64,000 nt of DNA from Circinella umbellata (lineage: Eukaryota > Mucoromycota > Mucoromycetes > Mucorales > Lichtheimiaceae), in assembly GCA_025093555.1 (NCBI GenBank), contig JAIWNF010000061.1, positions 62,001 through 126,000 on the forward strand. The letters are read 5' to 3'. The first letter of the stretch is position 1. Every line of letters begins with the position of its first letter. The notes beneath the pieces are model-generated. The model ran no database searches and was not told the DNA's origin. It saw nothing but the letters and a program-made list of their open reading frames with translations. Of this stretch, positions 47,747 through 58,879 are shown piece by piece. The translations under genes and the position numbers were made by a program.

Positions 47747-49056
47747 ATGGCAACAGCATTGCTAAGGTTAAAGGATAAAATGGAAGAAGAAAATAAAAAA
47801 ACACGATGGGAGATAAAGAAGTTGAAAACGGCGTTATCAGAACAAACAGATGTAAATAAACGGCTGCTAACATTATTGGAAAAACAAGACTATAAAAATC
47901 ATAACCCAGACGATAGTGTCGTCACCATGCTCCCGGATATCAAGCCATTCAGGCGAACTGTAGTAAATAAGAAGACCGGTAGATCCCGTGAAGTTTTAAA
48001 AGGATTCGCATGGGACTTATACCATGATCTTATAAAGGTGTATCGTAAAAAAAATAACATGAAACCATTGTCACCAGAAGAAATTGATACAAGAGTCTCA
48101 AACCTGAAACGCAAAGTCCAAAAAGTTGTGGATGAATTTAAATTGAAATACAAAATTAATAAAGATGCTACATGGAAAACAGTGAAGCCATATTACTATA
48201 CAATGTATATTGATTTAGAAGAAGAAGTAGGTGCGCTGGTGCCTTTAAAGGCATGTGAAAACCATTGGGGGTCCCACATGGCGCTGGCTAAAAAATGGCA
48301 AAATGTTCAACAAGCATCGTCAAACAGTAGGAAAACGGACAATGGATGTTATCATGGTAAAAATTTTGCTTAACATTACCGTGTGTGAAATCTAATTTTT
48401 AGATTAGAAGGACTGACTGCCAACATAATATATTAAATATAGAATTTGAAGAACAAAATGAATATACTAATAATGATAATGATGATAATAATAATGATAA
48501 TAACGATGGTGATAATGATGATAACGATGGCGGTAATGATGATAACGATGGCGGTAATGATGATATCAATAACGATGATGATAATGATATTAATAACGAT
48601 GATTATAATGATTCTGATAATGATGATGGCTATGAAGAAGAAGGTAAGAGTCAAATTTTTTATGCGCAGTAGTATTGTTTTCTTCTTATCTAAACAATAA
48701 GTTAAACTGAAAATGTGCACAATAAATCAGAAATTCAAAACAAAATCGATGGTCAACAAGAGCAACGACAAGAAGAAAATGAAGAGGTATCCACAAGTGA
48801 TAGTACCCCGGAACCTGAATATGATACAAGCAATGCCTCTGGAAATGAGGGGAATTACGAAATTGAAACCAATGATGAAAATACTGATCTTGATGACGAA
48901 TACCCAGAAAGTTCTGACAACAACAGCAACAATACCAAGAAGAATAAAGGTCGTCAAACAATAAGAAAAAGAAAAGGAATGGTGCACGACGCAAATACAA
49001 GATATAAAAAAACAAACAAAACCACAGGAAACAAAAATTCCAAAAAACAAAAATAG
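47747..49056 (+). CDS. CACTA accessory protein, second gene of the element
   Basis: Exon 1 (47747-about 48353) encodes a coiled coil (LLRLKDKMEEENKKTRWEIK), a basic middle (FRRTVVNKKTGRSREVLKGF) and a domain ending TWKTVKPYYYTMYIDLEEEV and VPLKACENHWGSHMALAKKW. Downstream are Asn/Asp-repeat sequence (48450-48645) and an acidic then Lys-rich tail (48721-49056, ending TTGNKNSKKQK) that look like exons 2 and 3. The splice from exon 1 to exon 2 did not resolve cleanly in phase, so the tail is tentative or the copy is mildly damaged. The core domain is shared with the 30580 gene of the smaller CACTA-like element. It has a TnpA-like position and may bind subterminal repeats. Confidence 0.6.
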
Positions 49057-49199
49057 TATTATAGCTATTAAAGACAAAGCCCCCTTTTCTATTTTCTTCC
49101 TTATATATATATATATTATTCAATTGAATACAAACTATTAGTATGGATAGAGATAAAATTTGAAATATTTGAAATAAAAACACAATTTTCGTGATCATA

Positions 49200-49490
49200 T
49201 CATGTCACAACACTGGAAATCCTCATTTTTTCTGACACTGAAAAGCTTCAGTTTTAAACTGTTATTTTCTATACACTAGAACTCAATGGTTTTATACTGT
49301 TTATTTTTTGTACACTGCACATTGCTGGCTTTACACTGTTTAGTTTTTGTACACTGTATCTTGTTGATGGTACACTGTTAATGGTCATACACTGTAATTT
49401 GCTAAAATGGTACACACCTAACTAATTTCCAGTGCATAAAAAGAACCAGTGTTAACTTGTTCGTTTCCAGTGGTGATCCTTACTGCAGTG
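49200..49490. repeat. Right subterminal CACTG repeat cluster
   Basis: At least seven ACACTG/CACTGG motifs in direct orientation between 49207 and 49405 (for example CACTGGAAATCC, also found in the left array), then four CAGTG copies facing inward before the terminus. This mirrors the left end and fits binding sites for the element's proteins. Confidence 0.8.
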
Positions 49491-50269
49491 TTTCATCCTT
49501 GAATTCAAGGATCAACGGCTGGAACAGGTTATAATGATTTAAAATAGCGACCAAATTTTATTTCTTTCAAGTTTAAAGCATCAAAGGATTAGATTCAAGG
49601 ATGGATCCTTTGAAAATCAATAGCTGAAATTTTGTTACGTATGGAAATAGGGATTTGCTACCGACACCCCAAAAACTTACTATATTAGGTAATTTCAATT
49701 CTTACGGACACCCCGCTTTTATATTTTTTCAAAGATACATAATACAGAGGAACTCCGTTAATTTCAAGCTTACATCTCCCATTTTTGGTGTGAAAATAAG
49801 GGAATGTGAAAGTCATCGGGACTATATATAGTTAATTATTCCTAAGGGCAGGTTAATGGTATTTTGAGATACTGCATATATACATAGCACGTATAATGCT
49901 GTTAATTTCTCTTATAAGGCTAGATTTAAAATATTTAAACATGTACCTTACTGTAAGATACATTTTTATGTCTTGCACGGAAGCATCATATATAAGAGTT
50001 TTTATATGAACTATGCTTAATATTACACAGTAAAACATATACAGTATGTACACCACAACATTACTGCTAAGTATATGATTACTGTATATTACATATGTTG
50101 TCATCTAAATTATATATCTAATTATAACCAATATAGAATATATTGTGTGCATGATGTATGCAGGTACGTATAAAAGAAATACTAATAATTAGAAATAATA
50201 ATATACAGAATATGATTTTAGTTACGATAATAATAATAATTTAAAATGATATTTTCATTCTTCCATCTT
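49491..50269. other. Intergenic, right flank of the CACTA insertion
   Basis: About 780 bp. It begins with an 18-bp palindrome, ATCCTTGAATTCAAGGAT (49496-49513), 3 bp from the target duplication. Nothing else recognised; minus-strand short frames are low-complexity. Confidence 0.45.
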
Positions 50270-51544
50270 TTATTTTTGTTCATTATATTGTCCTTCAACA
50301 TCTTGTGTAGAAATAAAATCAAGATTCCAAAAACCAGGAGGTGTTTTTGATCGTTTAAATCTTGATCTATGTCGTGAACATTGTTGTATACGTTCTTCTG
50401 GTGTAATTAGAGTGCCATCTGGACCAGGTAAATTACCAGCTGCATAATAATACTAATATTCATTTATTAATACGAGACTTGTCTTATATATAAATAGATA
50501 AATATACTTACATCTGCACAGCATTTACATGTCGTTCCTGTTAGTTTTTTTCTTTCTTCTTTTTTACGTACTGCTTCTACAAAGGGTTGTTCATATCTAA
50601 TTGGGAAGGGTGGGGATTTGAGGTTAATATTTTACATAGTATGATAAGACCCCTCCCCAAAAAAAAAAAGATTAAACGTACTCTACAGGTGATGGTGATG
50701 TGTGATTATGTAATGAATGTTCTGAAGATGAATAATGACTTTTTTCTGATGGAGGATAATTTATGGGTGATGGTGGTATATTTTCTTGATATTCAATTGA
50801 ATTATATTCTTGTTCTTGTCGATATAAATTATTATCAATAGAGAAATATTCATCTTGAAATGGTATAATTGGATCAGATCGACCATCTGTCGTTTCATCA
50901 TCATCTTCTTCTTCTTCTTCATATTGATCATTTACTTGCTCTAATAATAAATCAATATCTCGTACTTGTGTATCAAAAGCATCTAAAGCTTCCAATCCAA
51001 TTCGTTTTGCAATACTATAATTGAAAGAGGGAAAAGGCATTGTTATTATCAGTTTCAAAAAAACGAGCAAATTGTTTTTAAATAATAATTACAATTCTCG
51101 AAGATCAGCAATTGTTTCGTTTTGTTGATTTATAAGTTTATTTTTTTCTTCAAGCTGTATTATAGTTTCACGTTGTTCATTATTTTTAATTTCGAGATTG
51201 GATTCAAGATGTCCCCTTTTTAATTCACCAAGTTCAATAATATTTTGTAATTTTTTTATAGTTTCTTCACATTCTAGAATAGTAATAATAATAATTGGGT
51301 TAAAAGTCTCATATTATTTATCAATGACAAAATGAAATCTTTTTTTTAAATCGAATTGACTTATTTACCTTTAATTCGTATACTTTGAAGTTCAATGTCA
51401 ACAAGTTTATCTTTATGAATTTGACGTAATCCTTTTTTTTAAAAAAATAAAATAAAATGAGAATAAAATTACAAAATAAATTTATTGTTTACATAAAAAC
51501 AACATACGAGTATATTTTTTTGTTAAATCCAAGTTTAATGCCAT
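50270..51544 (-). CDS. SAE2: Sae2/Ctp1/CtIP DNA-end-resection factor
   Basis: Cofactor of the Mre11-Rad50-Nbs1 nuclease that starts resection of DNA double-strand breaks. From ATG 51544 (MALNLDLTKKYT), exons give a coiled-coil N-terminus (KDKLVDIELQSIRIK, ETIKKLQNIIELGELKRGHL, ETIIQLEEKNKLINQQNETI), the usual tetramerisation region. An acidic, Ser-rich middle follows, then the C-terminal Sae2 domain: FVEAVRKKERKKLTGTTCKC (with CxCC), CADYYYAAGNLPG, CSRHRSRFKRSKTPPGFWNL and DFISTQD. The CxxC-RHR and SKTPPGFW blocks are the family signature; the TP is the position of the regulatory CDK site. Six exons join in phase. Total about 330 residues, closer to fungal than human size. Confidence 0.88.
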
Positions 51545-52173
51545 CGTCGTTCAATCCAACAAGAAAAAACTTCTTAAACAATAAATTTTTTGAAGGGAGT
51601 GAAAAAGGGTGGGGGGAAAGGAGGGAAGACCCGCAGCCTGAATAAAATATTTCATGCATTTGCATATTCTTCATTAACCAATCAAATTTAAATAGCAATT
51701 TTTTTGAATTGGGTCTCTTCGGAAGTTACCCGTGCCATTTTTTTTTCTCATCTTTTTTTTTGAAAACATTATTACATCACGAGAACAAAAAAACCCTTTC
51801 TTTTTGTTTTCTTCTTTTTTGATTAAATAGAAAGAATTAGTTAAAATCATTTATTAGTTAGACAGCACCTTAAAAAAGAATTATAATAAGAGTAAAATGA
51901 TTGAAAGAGAACTTGGTTAATAAAGGTTGCATTAAAGATAAAAAAAAAAAAAAGAGTGGTGTGAGAAGCTTTTCATTAAGCCTATGAGAAAAAAAAATTA
52001 TCATTCGACCATCCAACAACAACAATAATAATAACAACAACAAAAAAAAAAAGATGGAACAAATAAAAAGGACTTGTTTTCCCATCACCTTCTTTTTTCT
52101 TTTGTTTCTATTTCTTCGCGCTTTTTTCTTCTTCTTTTTGACTCTTTTATTTAAACCAAGTAAAAAACTTATA
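51545..52173. promoter_or_regulatory. Divergent intergenic region
   Basis: About 630 bp between two outward-pointing genes, with many T and A runs. It should carry both promoters. No further motif recognised. Confidence 0.45.
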
Positions 52174-52662
52174 ATGGATTCTCAATTTAGTGAAACTGTT
52201 GATCATAATAATGAACTTGATTCTGATACTGTAACATTAAATGGGTTCTGTTTTTGTACTCGTCATGGTCTTGAAGTTTGTAAGAAATGTCCTATGGATA
52301 ATGTGTAAAGTATCAAATAGTTTAGAATAAAAGAAAAGTAAAAGAAGAGAAAGAGTGACTAATAATAATTATAATATATAATTAGAGGAATGAACAATTC
52401 AACAGTTGAAGATGTATTGCATGAAAAAGTAGCTGAAGAGATTCTTCAAAAGAAATGGAAAGGTGATGAACGTCCACCTTTAACTGTAGCTCATATGTGG
52501 ACCAAGTTATCTGGTGGTAAACCTGGTTGTACTGCTCATAAAGAAGTTGGATGTCAAGAATGTTTTAATTGGGGTGATAAACTTGTAAACGAAATGCAAG
52601 GTGCTAAAAGAACTGCTCGTCGTATGCGAAAACATCGTGACAAGCATGCTGCTGTCGAATAA
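52174..52662 (+). CDS. Small Cys-rich protein, two-exon
   Basis: Exons 52174-52304 and 52386-52662 join in frame (GTGTAAAG donor, ATTAG acceptor) to about 135 residues. Exon 1 has LNGFCFCTRHGLEVCKKCPM, a Cys/His cluster that may bind zinc (CxC...H...CxxC). Exon 2 has TVAHMWTKLSGGKPGCTAHK and EVGCQECFNWGDKLVNEMQG, with more Cys/His residues, then a basic C-terminal helix (KRTARRMRKHRDKHA). It could be a small zinc-binding protein. I do not recognise an ortholog. A longer start at 52054 adds a hydrophobic stretch and seems less likely. Confidence 0.55.
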
Positions 52663-54194
52663 ATAATAAAGTATTAAAATCATAACACACATATAAAGAA
52701 GTTTCCTTTCTACTATCCTCTCCCTCTCCTTCTCCCTCTCTCTCTCTCTCTCTCTTCCTTTCCATGGAATAAATAAATTATACATTTAAAACGTGTGTTT
52801 ATCAATAATTGATGAGGTTTCTTTTAAAGAAAGTTAAATAAGGTCAATAGAGATAGAATGATGTTTTATGACAGTGGTCAATTGATGATGGACAACTTGG
52901 AAGAGTAGGTCAAGTAAAAAAAAAAAAAGCCAATGACCTACGTACATAATTAATTTTCAGGAACTACTTACTACGCATGTTTCCTTCTTATAACAATTCC
53001 CATAACACAAAATGTTGTTACTTATATTAGAGGATACGTCATATCTAAATAGTGAACTCACACAGTTTGGTATTAAATATGATGCAGTTTATATATAAAA
53101 AAAAAAGAGTTATTTGTCTTATTTGTTACATGTTGCCTACTGTTACTAATCATACAACAAAACGAGAATAATGATAAAACAAATAACTATATATATTTTG
53201 TTAAAAATAAGCATTAATCCCACCACCCCCCCATGGATTTTGCATTATTTTGTGGGGTTACTCAAAAATGCCGGAATAAAAATGGGTTAATCATTCCGCG
53301 GAAAGAAAACCTTTAGTTTTTACTACTTTGAATAATAAGTCAAGTTTTAAAGTGATCAAAATATGTTATAATTGAGGGAATCCACCATGGATCTTATTTG
53401 TTATACAACAAGAAACAATAAGTATTTAGGTTTCTAAATTACCTATAAATTATATTAGGTAAAGTTGTTGTTGTAGAATCATACTACCTTTTTTTTTCCC
53501 CGCGTATAATAATATGTTAGATATATACGTAGTGTTGAGAGACCACAACGAATTAAATAGATATAATAACTGTACAAATTAGGAAAGAATAAGATAAGAT
53601 ACTTTTATTTTCATTATTTTATTAGCAACATACAAAAAAAAAACTCTTCGTTTTGAAAATGTATAAGAGATAGTTATTTGACTTTCAGAATGAATGGAGT
53701 ATATATGTAGGGGGTTCACCGTGAGACTGTCCTAACGGAAATATTGACGAATATAAAATATAAAAGCATTTTGTGTCAAATAAAAACTAAAACATGGATA
53801 TTATTATAGTAAAAAAATGCTCCCCATGAATATAGTATGTGTGGAGAGGGAAAGGAAGGAAAGGAGGGAGAGGGGGGAGAGGGGGGGGAGTGGAAAAGAA
53901 AGATTTATTGTGTCACATCCTTTCACATTTCGCATGACTTTTTGCATTGTTTGTACAATCGTTTCTAATAAAATAATAATAAAAAGGGTGCCTTTTCTTT
54001 CTATTTCTTTCTCTTTCTAATATTTTGAAATGAATTTCTTATAATACGTATAAAATATATCTTTTTTTTTTATTATCATATAAAAAAGAAACCAGTCTAT
54101 ACAGCTGAACAACAGCAAACAGAAAAAAAAGAAAAAAAAAAAAAAAAAAGACTCACTACAACACCCATCCCATTATATCAATTGAAAAAAAAAA
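52663..54194. other. Intergenic without recognisable gene
   Basis: About 1.5 kb. A CT run near 52735, a GA/GGGAG-rich purine tract near 53845-53890 and A-rich DNA before the next start. No gene or structured RNA recognised. Confidence 0.45.
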
Positions 54195-54845
54195 ATGGCA
54201 ACACGATGGTCCAAAAAGAGTAATAATAATATTAACAACAGTGCACCGACCACTTTATTCTCCAACGTCTTGTCACCTCGACAATTAGCAAACAAGACAA
54301 TTACATTGGGTTATAAAAAATTAGATCGAGATTCAAAACGTCAACGACCTCAATACAATTTCAGGATTCATGTACTCATTAATAATACCATTGCAAAAGC
54401 AGAAAATGTATTAAATAAACGAACACAAAGAACGAATCGAAGAGTAATGGCAGCTGAAGAAGAAAGTGAAGAAGATTTTATACATATGATAAAGACAAAT
54501 CATGAAGCGAATAGGACACTAAAGACGACGACGACAACAACAACAACAATTAACAAAGCAGATAATCATTCTCCATTAAGATCATGTTCATCTTCTTCTT
54601 TAGCAGCAAAAGATCAACATCCATCATTATCATCATCATCTGCTGTCATTGTATCATCAACGTCATTATCGATAAAAACAACCAAGGATGATATAAATGA
54701 AGATACGAATGACCATCCTATGACTGAAGAACCCAGCTGTCAACATCATCATTCTTCGATTTCAATAGGAGCATCATCATTATCTCACGACTGTAAACCT
54801 ATAGTGATTCAATCTGTTACTACTCCTATAGAGTCTATCATTTAA
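54195..54845 (+). CDS. Ser/Thr-rich protein of unknown function
   Basis: Single-exon 216 residues. The N-terminal third is basic and best conserved in character (SPRQLANKTITLGYKKLDRD, YNFRIHVLINNTIAKAENVL, NKRTQRTNRRVMAAEEESEE). The rest is low complexity: a poly-Thr run near residue 112 and Ser clusters. No signal peptide or membrane segment. It may be a disordered regulatory protein. The ATG follows an A-rich leader typical of this window. Confidence 0.55.
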   Translation: MATRWSKKSNNNINNSAPTTLFSNVLSPRQLANKTITLGYKKLDRDSKRQRPQYNFRIHVLINNTIAKAENVLNKRTQRTNRRVMAAEEESEEDFIHMIKTNHEANRTLKTTTTTTTTINKADNHSPLRSCSSSSLAAKDQHPSLSSSSAVIVSSTSLSIKTTKDDINEDTNDHPMTEEPSCQHHHSSISIGASSLSHDCKPIVIQSVTTPIESII

Positions 54846-55311
54846 AAAAGAAATCATTATCCTGTTATACACACAATTATTTCTCTTTATGCATTTTTTT
54901 CTTTTTTTTTTTACAATAAACATGCACAAATTGTTCCGCAACTTTCCGTTACCGGATTTATCCGATATTTTTGTAACTTTTTTTTTCCATTTTGTATATA
55001 TCTATTCTATCTATATATACATACATATCTATTATCTCTCTTGTCTTTTTTATATATACGTAAAAAAAGCTATTAATCAAGTGCAGTTTTTTTTTTATTA
55101 ATTGATTATTATTAAAAAGAAAATAAAAAAAAAATACAAGTTTCTTTTTTGAACGTGTCTTCACATGGGGAGGGGGCGTAAACATTCTTTTCTAAAGATG
55201 CATAGAAACTGCTTTAAAACATAAACATGTGGATTAAAAAAACTTATAATGTATACACTTGTTATAAACAAATAATAGATATTCAAAGAGCGAGAAGAGG
55301 GGGGAGGAGGA
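54846..55311. other. Convergent intergenic region
   Basis: About 465 bp between the 3' ends of two converging genes. T-rich then A-rich, consistent with terminators of both. No separate element seen. Confidence 0.45.
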
Positions 55312-57756
55312 TCATAAAGGTAAAGAAGAAGGTTTTATAACTTCTTTTTCTATGAATCGATTTTCTATTCCTTGAATTATTATAAATAATTCATCATCAC
55401 AAGGAAAAGCTTCTTTGACACGTCGAATCACATCTTTTGCTAAACAATCACCCGCTCGAACCCATGCATCCTCATTATTATCCATTTTATGATTAGTATT
55501 ATCATGTAAATGTCGAATACACAGTGTAGCTCTATCTGCTGCAGCCAATGATAAATCCAAAAATGTAGTTCTTGTATGTGTTTGTAATAAATCATTTCCA
55601 TTCAATTGTACTTGATCTTCTAGTCCATCTCCCATTTTTTCATGACCCCCTTCTTGTTGAAAAGGTTCAATAGAAAAAGGTCGAAATAATAAAATCTTGA
55701 CAATATTGTGAATCAAATGGATATGCATTTTAAGTTTCAACCACCTTGTTTCTGTTGAATTAAACGATGTGGACCATTGAACCCATTTGGGTAATGCGTG
55801 TTCCCATTCTTCAATATTTTGTACAAGTTTTAATACATCATCCACATCTACTTTACGTATCTTCTTATTTTCATTTTGATTTTCCATGTCATAAAATAAT
55901 CCAAACACTTGTTTTAATAAACACACCAATTCTGTTTCTAATCCAAGTGTTGTTCCATAAAAATAATGAAGAGGGGAGGATGTATTTGTTTTTTCCGTTT
56001 GTTTTTGTTGAGAAAGTTGTTTTGCTGATCGTAATAACCAAATTTCAGCTTCTCCAATAATTTCATAATGACTCTTTTTGTTACATGATGAAGAAAATGC
56101 CATTGAATACACTTGATGATAAAGTAAAGACGCTGCTAAATGTCTCCATTGATCATTAGTTTCATCCCAATCATCCGATCCATACATGGTTCGTGTAGCC
56201 AGATGGGCCATTTCACTTTTTCCCATCCATGATAATAAAGCAGCACAACTAACAATAGGTAATGAAGGTGGATTTATATTCTCTTGTTGTTGTTGTTGTT
56301 GTTGTTGAAATACAAGTTCAATTAACATTGAGCTTGCATAATGGATACAATCATTGACTAGTTGTGTTGATTGAGATGGTTGATGCGTCGGTGATAATAA
56401 TTGAATGGAAGCAGCATATGCAGTGGTTGTACATACAAGTTGAATTGGATTTTCATGTTTGTTGGTAGAGAATGATTTTTGATCGAATGGAATAAAAGGT
56501 TGTAATTGTTGTAGTAATGTAATAATATGATACAAATGAATAGGAAATTGATCCATGGAAAGTATATTATATGTTTGTCGTAAATAATTAATTAAATCGT
56601 CAAGTAATGGTCGTATTCGATTGTAATAAGGGGTATCTTCATCTTCTTCTTCTTCATCATCATCATTGTCATTCACATTATTGATGGTATTTGATATAGT
56701 ATTCTTGTTGTTATTAACTACAAAATTGTTGTTGTTGTCATTATGATGATAATCAAGTAATGAAGATAATGGATAAACAGGTACAGTTACTAAATACTCG
56801 TCTTCATCCAATGGATCATCATCATATTCATCACCAATAGGATCTTCTTCATACCATTCCCAGCTCTTTGTCAATTTATTTTCTGGATCATTATTACGTA
56901 GTTGTTGAGAAAAATCTTTAGCAAAGGATGAAAATTCAATCATATTTCTTGCAACAGCATGTAATGATAATCCATGCGATGTTAATGACATGGACCAATT
57001 TCCAGGTAATGGTGATGATTCATTTTGTTGTTGTTGTTGTTGTTGTTGTTCTTGATTCTGTCGGCGAGGTCTTTTTATAATTGGGTTTAATAAAGATAAT
57101 GATTCAATACTTGGCATATCATCTAATGGTGATTTTGAATTGATACTATTATTACTGCTACTACTACTTTGTCTACGTCTTTTTTCTCCTGTTTTTGCTG
57201 TTATTTCTTGTTCTTGTTCTTGCGTAGCATATTGTAACATGAATTTATCTTCCAGTTCTCTCAAAGTATCATAAAGACTTAATACTTTTTGTGACAGATC
57301 AGTTAGATTGGGAGGAGCATCAGGATATTCACACTATTTTGTTATATATATAAATATTTATACATATAAGAAAAACCAAATGAGTTGGAGAAAGAAAAAA
57401 ACTGGATGAATGAATAAACAAGAGAAGAAAAAAAAATTGGCCTCATTTGTTTTTTTGAAAATAAAATAAAAATTAGGTTGGGTTGAGAAAGAAAAGAAAG
57501 AGCTTACAGGTTGATTGGACCTAGCACAACGAGTACATGCAGGACGAGTTTTTGAACATCTATATGTTTTTTTTTTAAAAAAAAAGAGGGCAAGTATAGT
57601 TTAGTAATAAAGTTTTAATAATGACCAACCATGTATATATATATATATATATATATATAAACCTTACTTTGCTTTCTTTTTACGGCATCGTAAACAGCTT
57701 AAATCTTTATTACCAGCACTATTATTTATAGTTGATGTAGATTTATTTTGGGACAT
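55312..57756 (-). CDS. Zn2Cys6 fungal transcription factor
   Basis: ATG at 57756 opens MSQNKSTSTINNSAGNKDLS, then the zinc cluster spread over three exons: CLRCRKKKAK, CSKTRPACTRCARSNQP and CEYPDAPPNLTDL. This gives C-x2-C-x6-C-x6-C-x2-C-x6-C. A helix follows (QKVLSLYDTLRELEDKFMLQ), then a large exon of over 650 codons with a basic Ser-rich linker, a polyQ run and acidic blocks. The central region is helical (LHAVARNMIEFSSFAKDFSQ, YNRIRPLLDDLINYLRQTYN, YEIIGEAEIWLLRSAKQLSQ). The end is a regulatory-type helical domain (DLSLAAADRATLCIRHLHDN). The target is unknown. It is unlike the 16812 factor outside the zinc cluster. Confidence 0.85.
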
Positions 57757-58879
57757 TGACTAAAAAGTTACCCTTTTTTTTTTATTATTCTCTTCTTTCG
57801 TTGTGAGGTTACTGTGTGTTGTGTGTGTGACTGAAGGGATTTGAGGTGTTTTTGCCAGTTGTAGAGAATATATAAACACACACACATATATAACCGCTCC
57901 GCCATTTTTTATTTTAAACAAAATAATAATAATATACTATGTATAACATTAAAAGCTTATTATTATTATTATTCATATTATTATTATTCATATTATTATT
58001 AATTAATATTGAAAAGTTCATATGCATAGAAAAGGAAAATCATTTTTAGCTTAAAATATATAGGATTTTCCGGTTTCCGGAGGGAAAAAGAGATAAAGTG
58101 ATCTTCTTTATGTAATATTTCGGGCCGATGATACGTCGCAGATATCCATATATAATGTAGTTTATATTATGTAATCTAATGCAAATATATCTATATATTG
58201 GGCGAAGAAAGAAAGAAGTATAAATATAATGATTCTTATTATGCATATGTAAAAAAAAAAAGAAAAGAACAAAGGGAATAAACCACTATATAATTTCAGT
58301 AATAACATATTATACATTATATTATTTATGCATGATATGAAATATAACTCGGATAATCGTAATGTAAACTTTATACAGCGTCATAGGTATATATATAAAT
58401 ATATACTCTCTCTCTCTCTCTCTTTAATCCGTCTTACGTATTTGAATTATTTATAAACTATAAATTAGAATACAATAGAGTAGAAAAAAAGGAGTTGTTT
58501 TTTATCAAACATATATGAAAAAAACTTTTAAACAAAAACCAGAAAAAATAAGGAAAAGATCTACACATTAATAATGATAATATTGTTACGTAACTAAATA
58601 GTACGTAATGAATATTTTATAAACAACCAAAAATCCGGTATTATGTTTATAAAAAAAAAAGCGTCAAACTATGTAAGAAAATCCCCCCTATTTATTATCC
58701 AGTTAGAAGTAAAAAAAAAAACATACGTATGACCTTTTCATATTAATTCTTACGAATTAAATATTATTGTTAAAAAAGTAACAAAGGAGTTGTCAACAAC
58801 AGTAATAATATTAATATTAATAAGAATAATCATTATTATGCAATTTCTTTTTATCTTTCTTTCTTTTTTACAAATAATA
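57757..58879. promoter_or_regulatory. Divergent intergenic region
   Basis: About 1.1 kb between a minus-strand Zn2Cys6 gene and a plus-strand membrane-protein gene. ATT microsatellites (57961-58005) and a CT run (58407-58423). No other gene recognised. Confidence 0.45.

Larger units (their letters stand above)
40579..49490. mobile_element. Complete CACTA/EnSpm DNA transposon, 8.9 kb
   Basis: Ends are CACTGCAG at 40579-40586 and CTGCAGTG at 49483-49490, flanked by TTT on both sides (40576-40578 and 49491-49493): a 3-bp target duplication with CACTG-type termini. Both subterminal zones are packed with CACTG motifs, the left zone also with a 189-bp satellite. Inside are a 3-exon Tnp2-like transposase (44201-47498) and an accessory gene (47747-49056), both on the plus strand. 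All parts expected of an autonomous element are present and the transposase frame is open, so it may be active or recently active. Confidence 0.88.

Noticed and set aside
48433..48720. Ile-rich minus-strand and Met/Ile-rich plus-strand ORFs
   Set aside because: Shadows of the AATGAT repeat that encodes the Asn/Asp stretch of the accessory gene.
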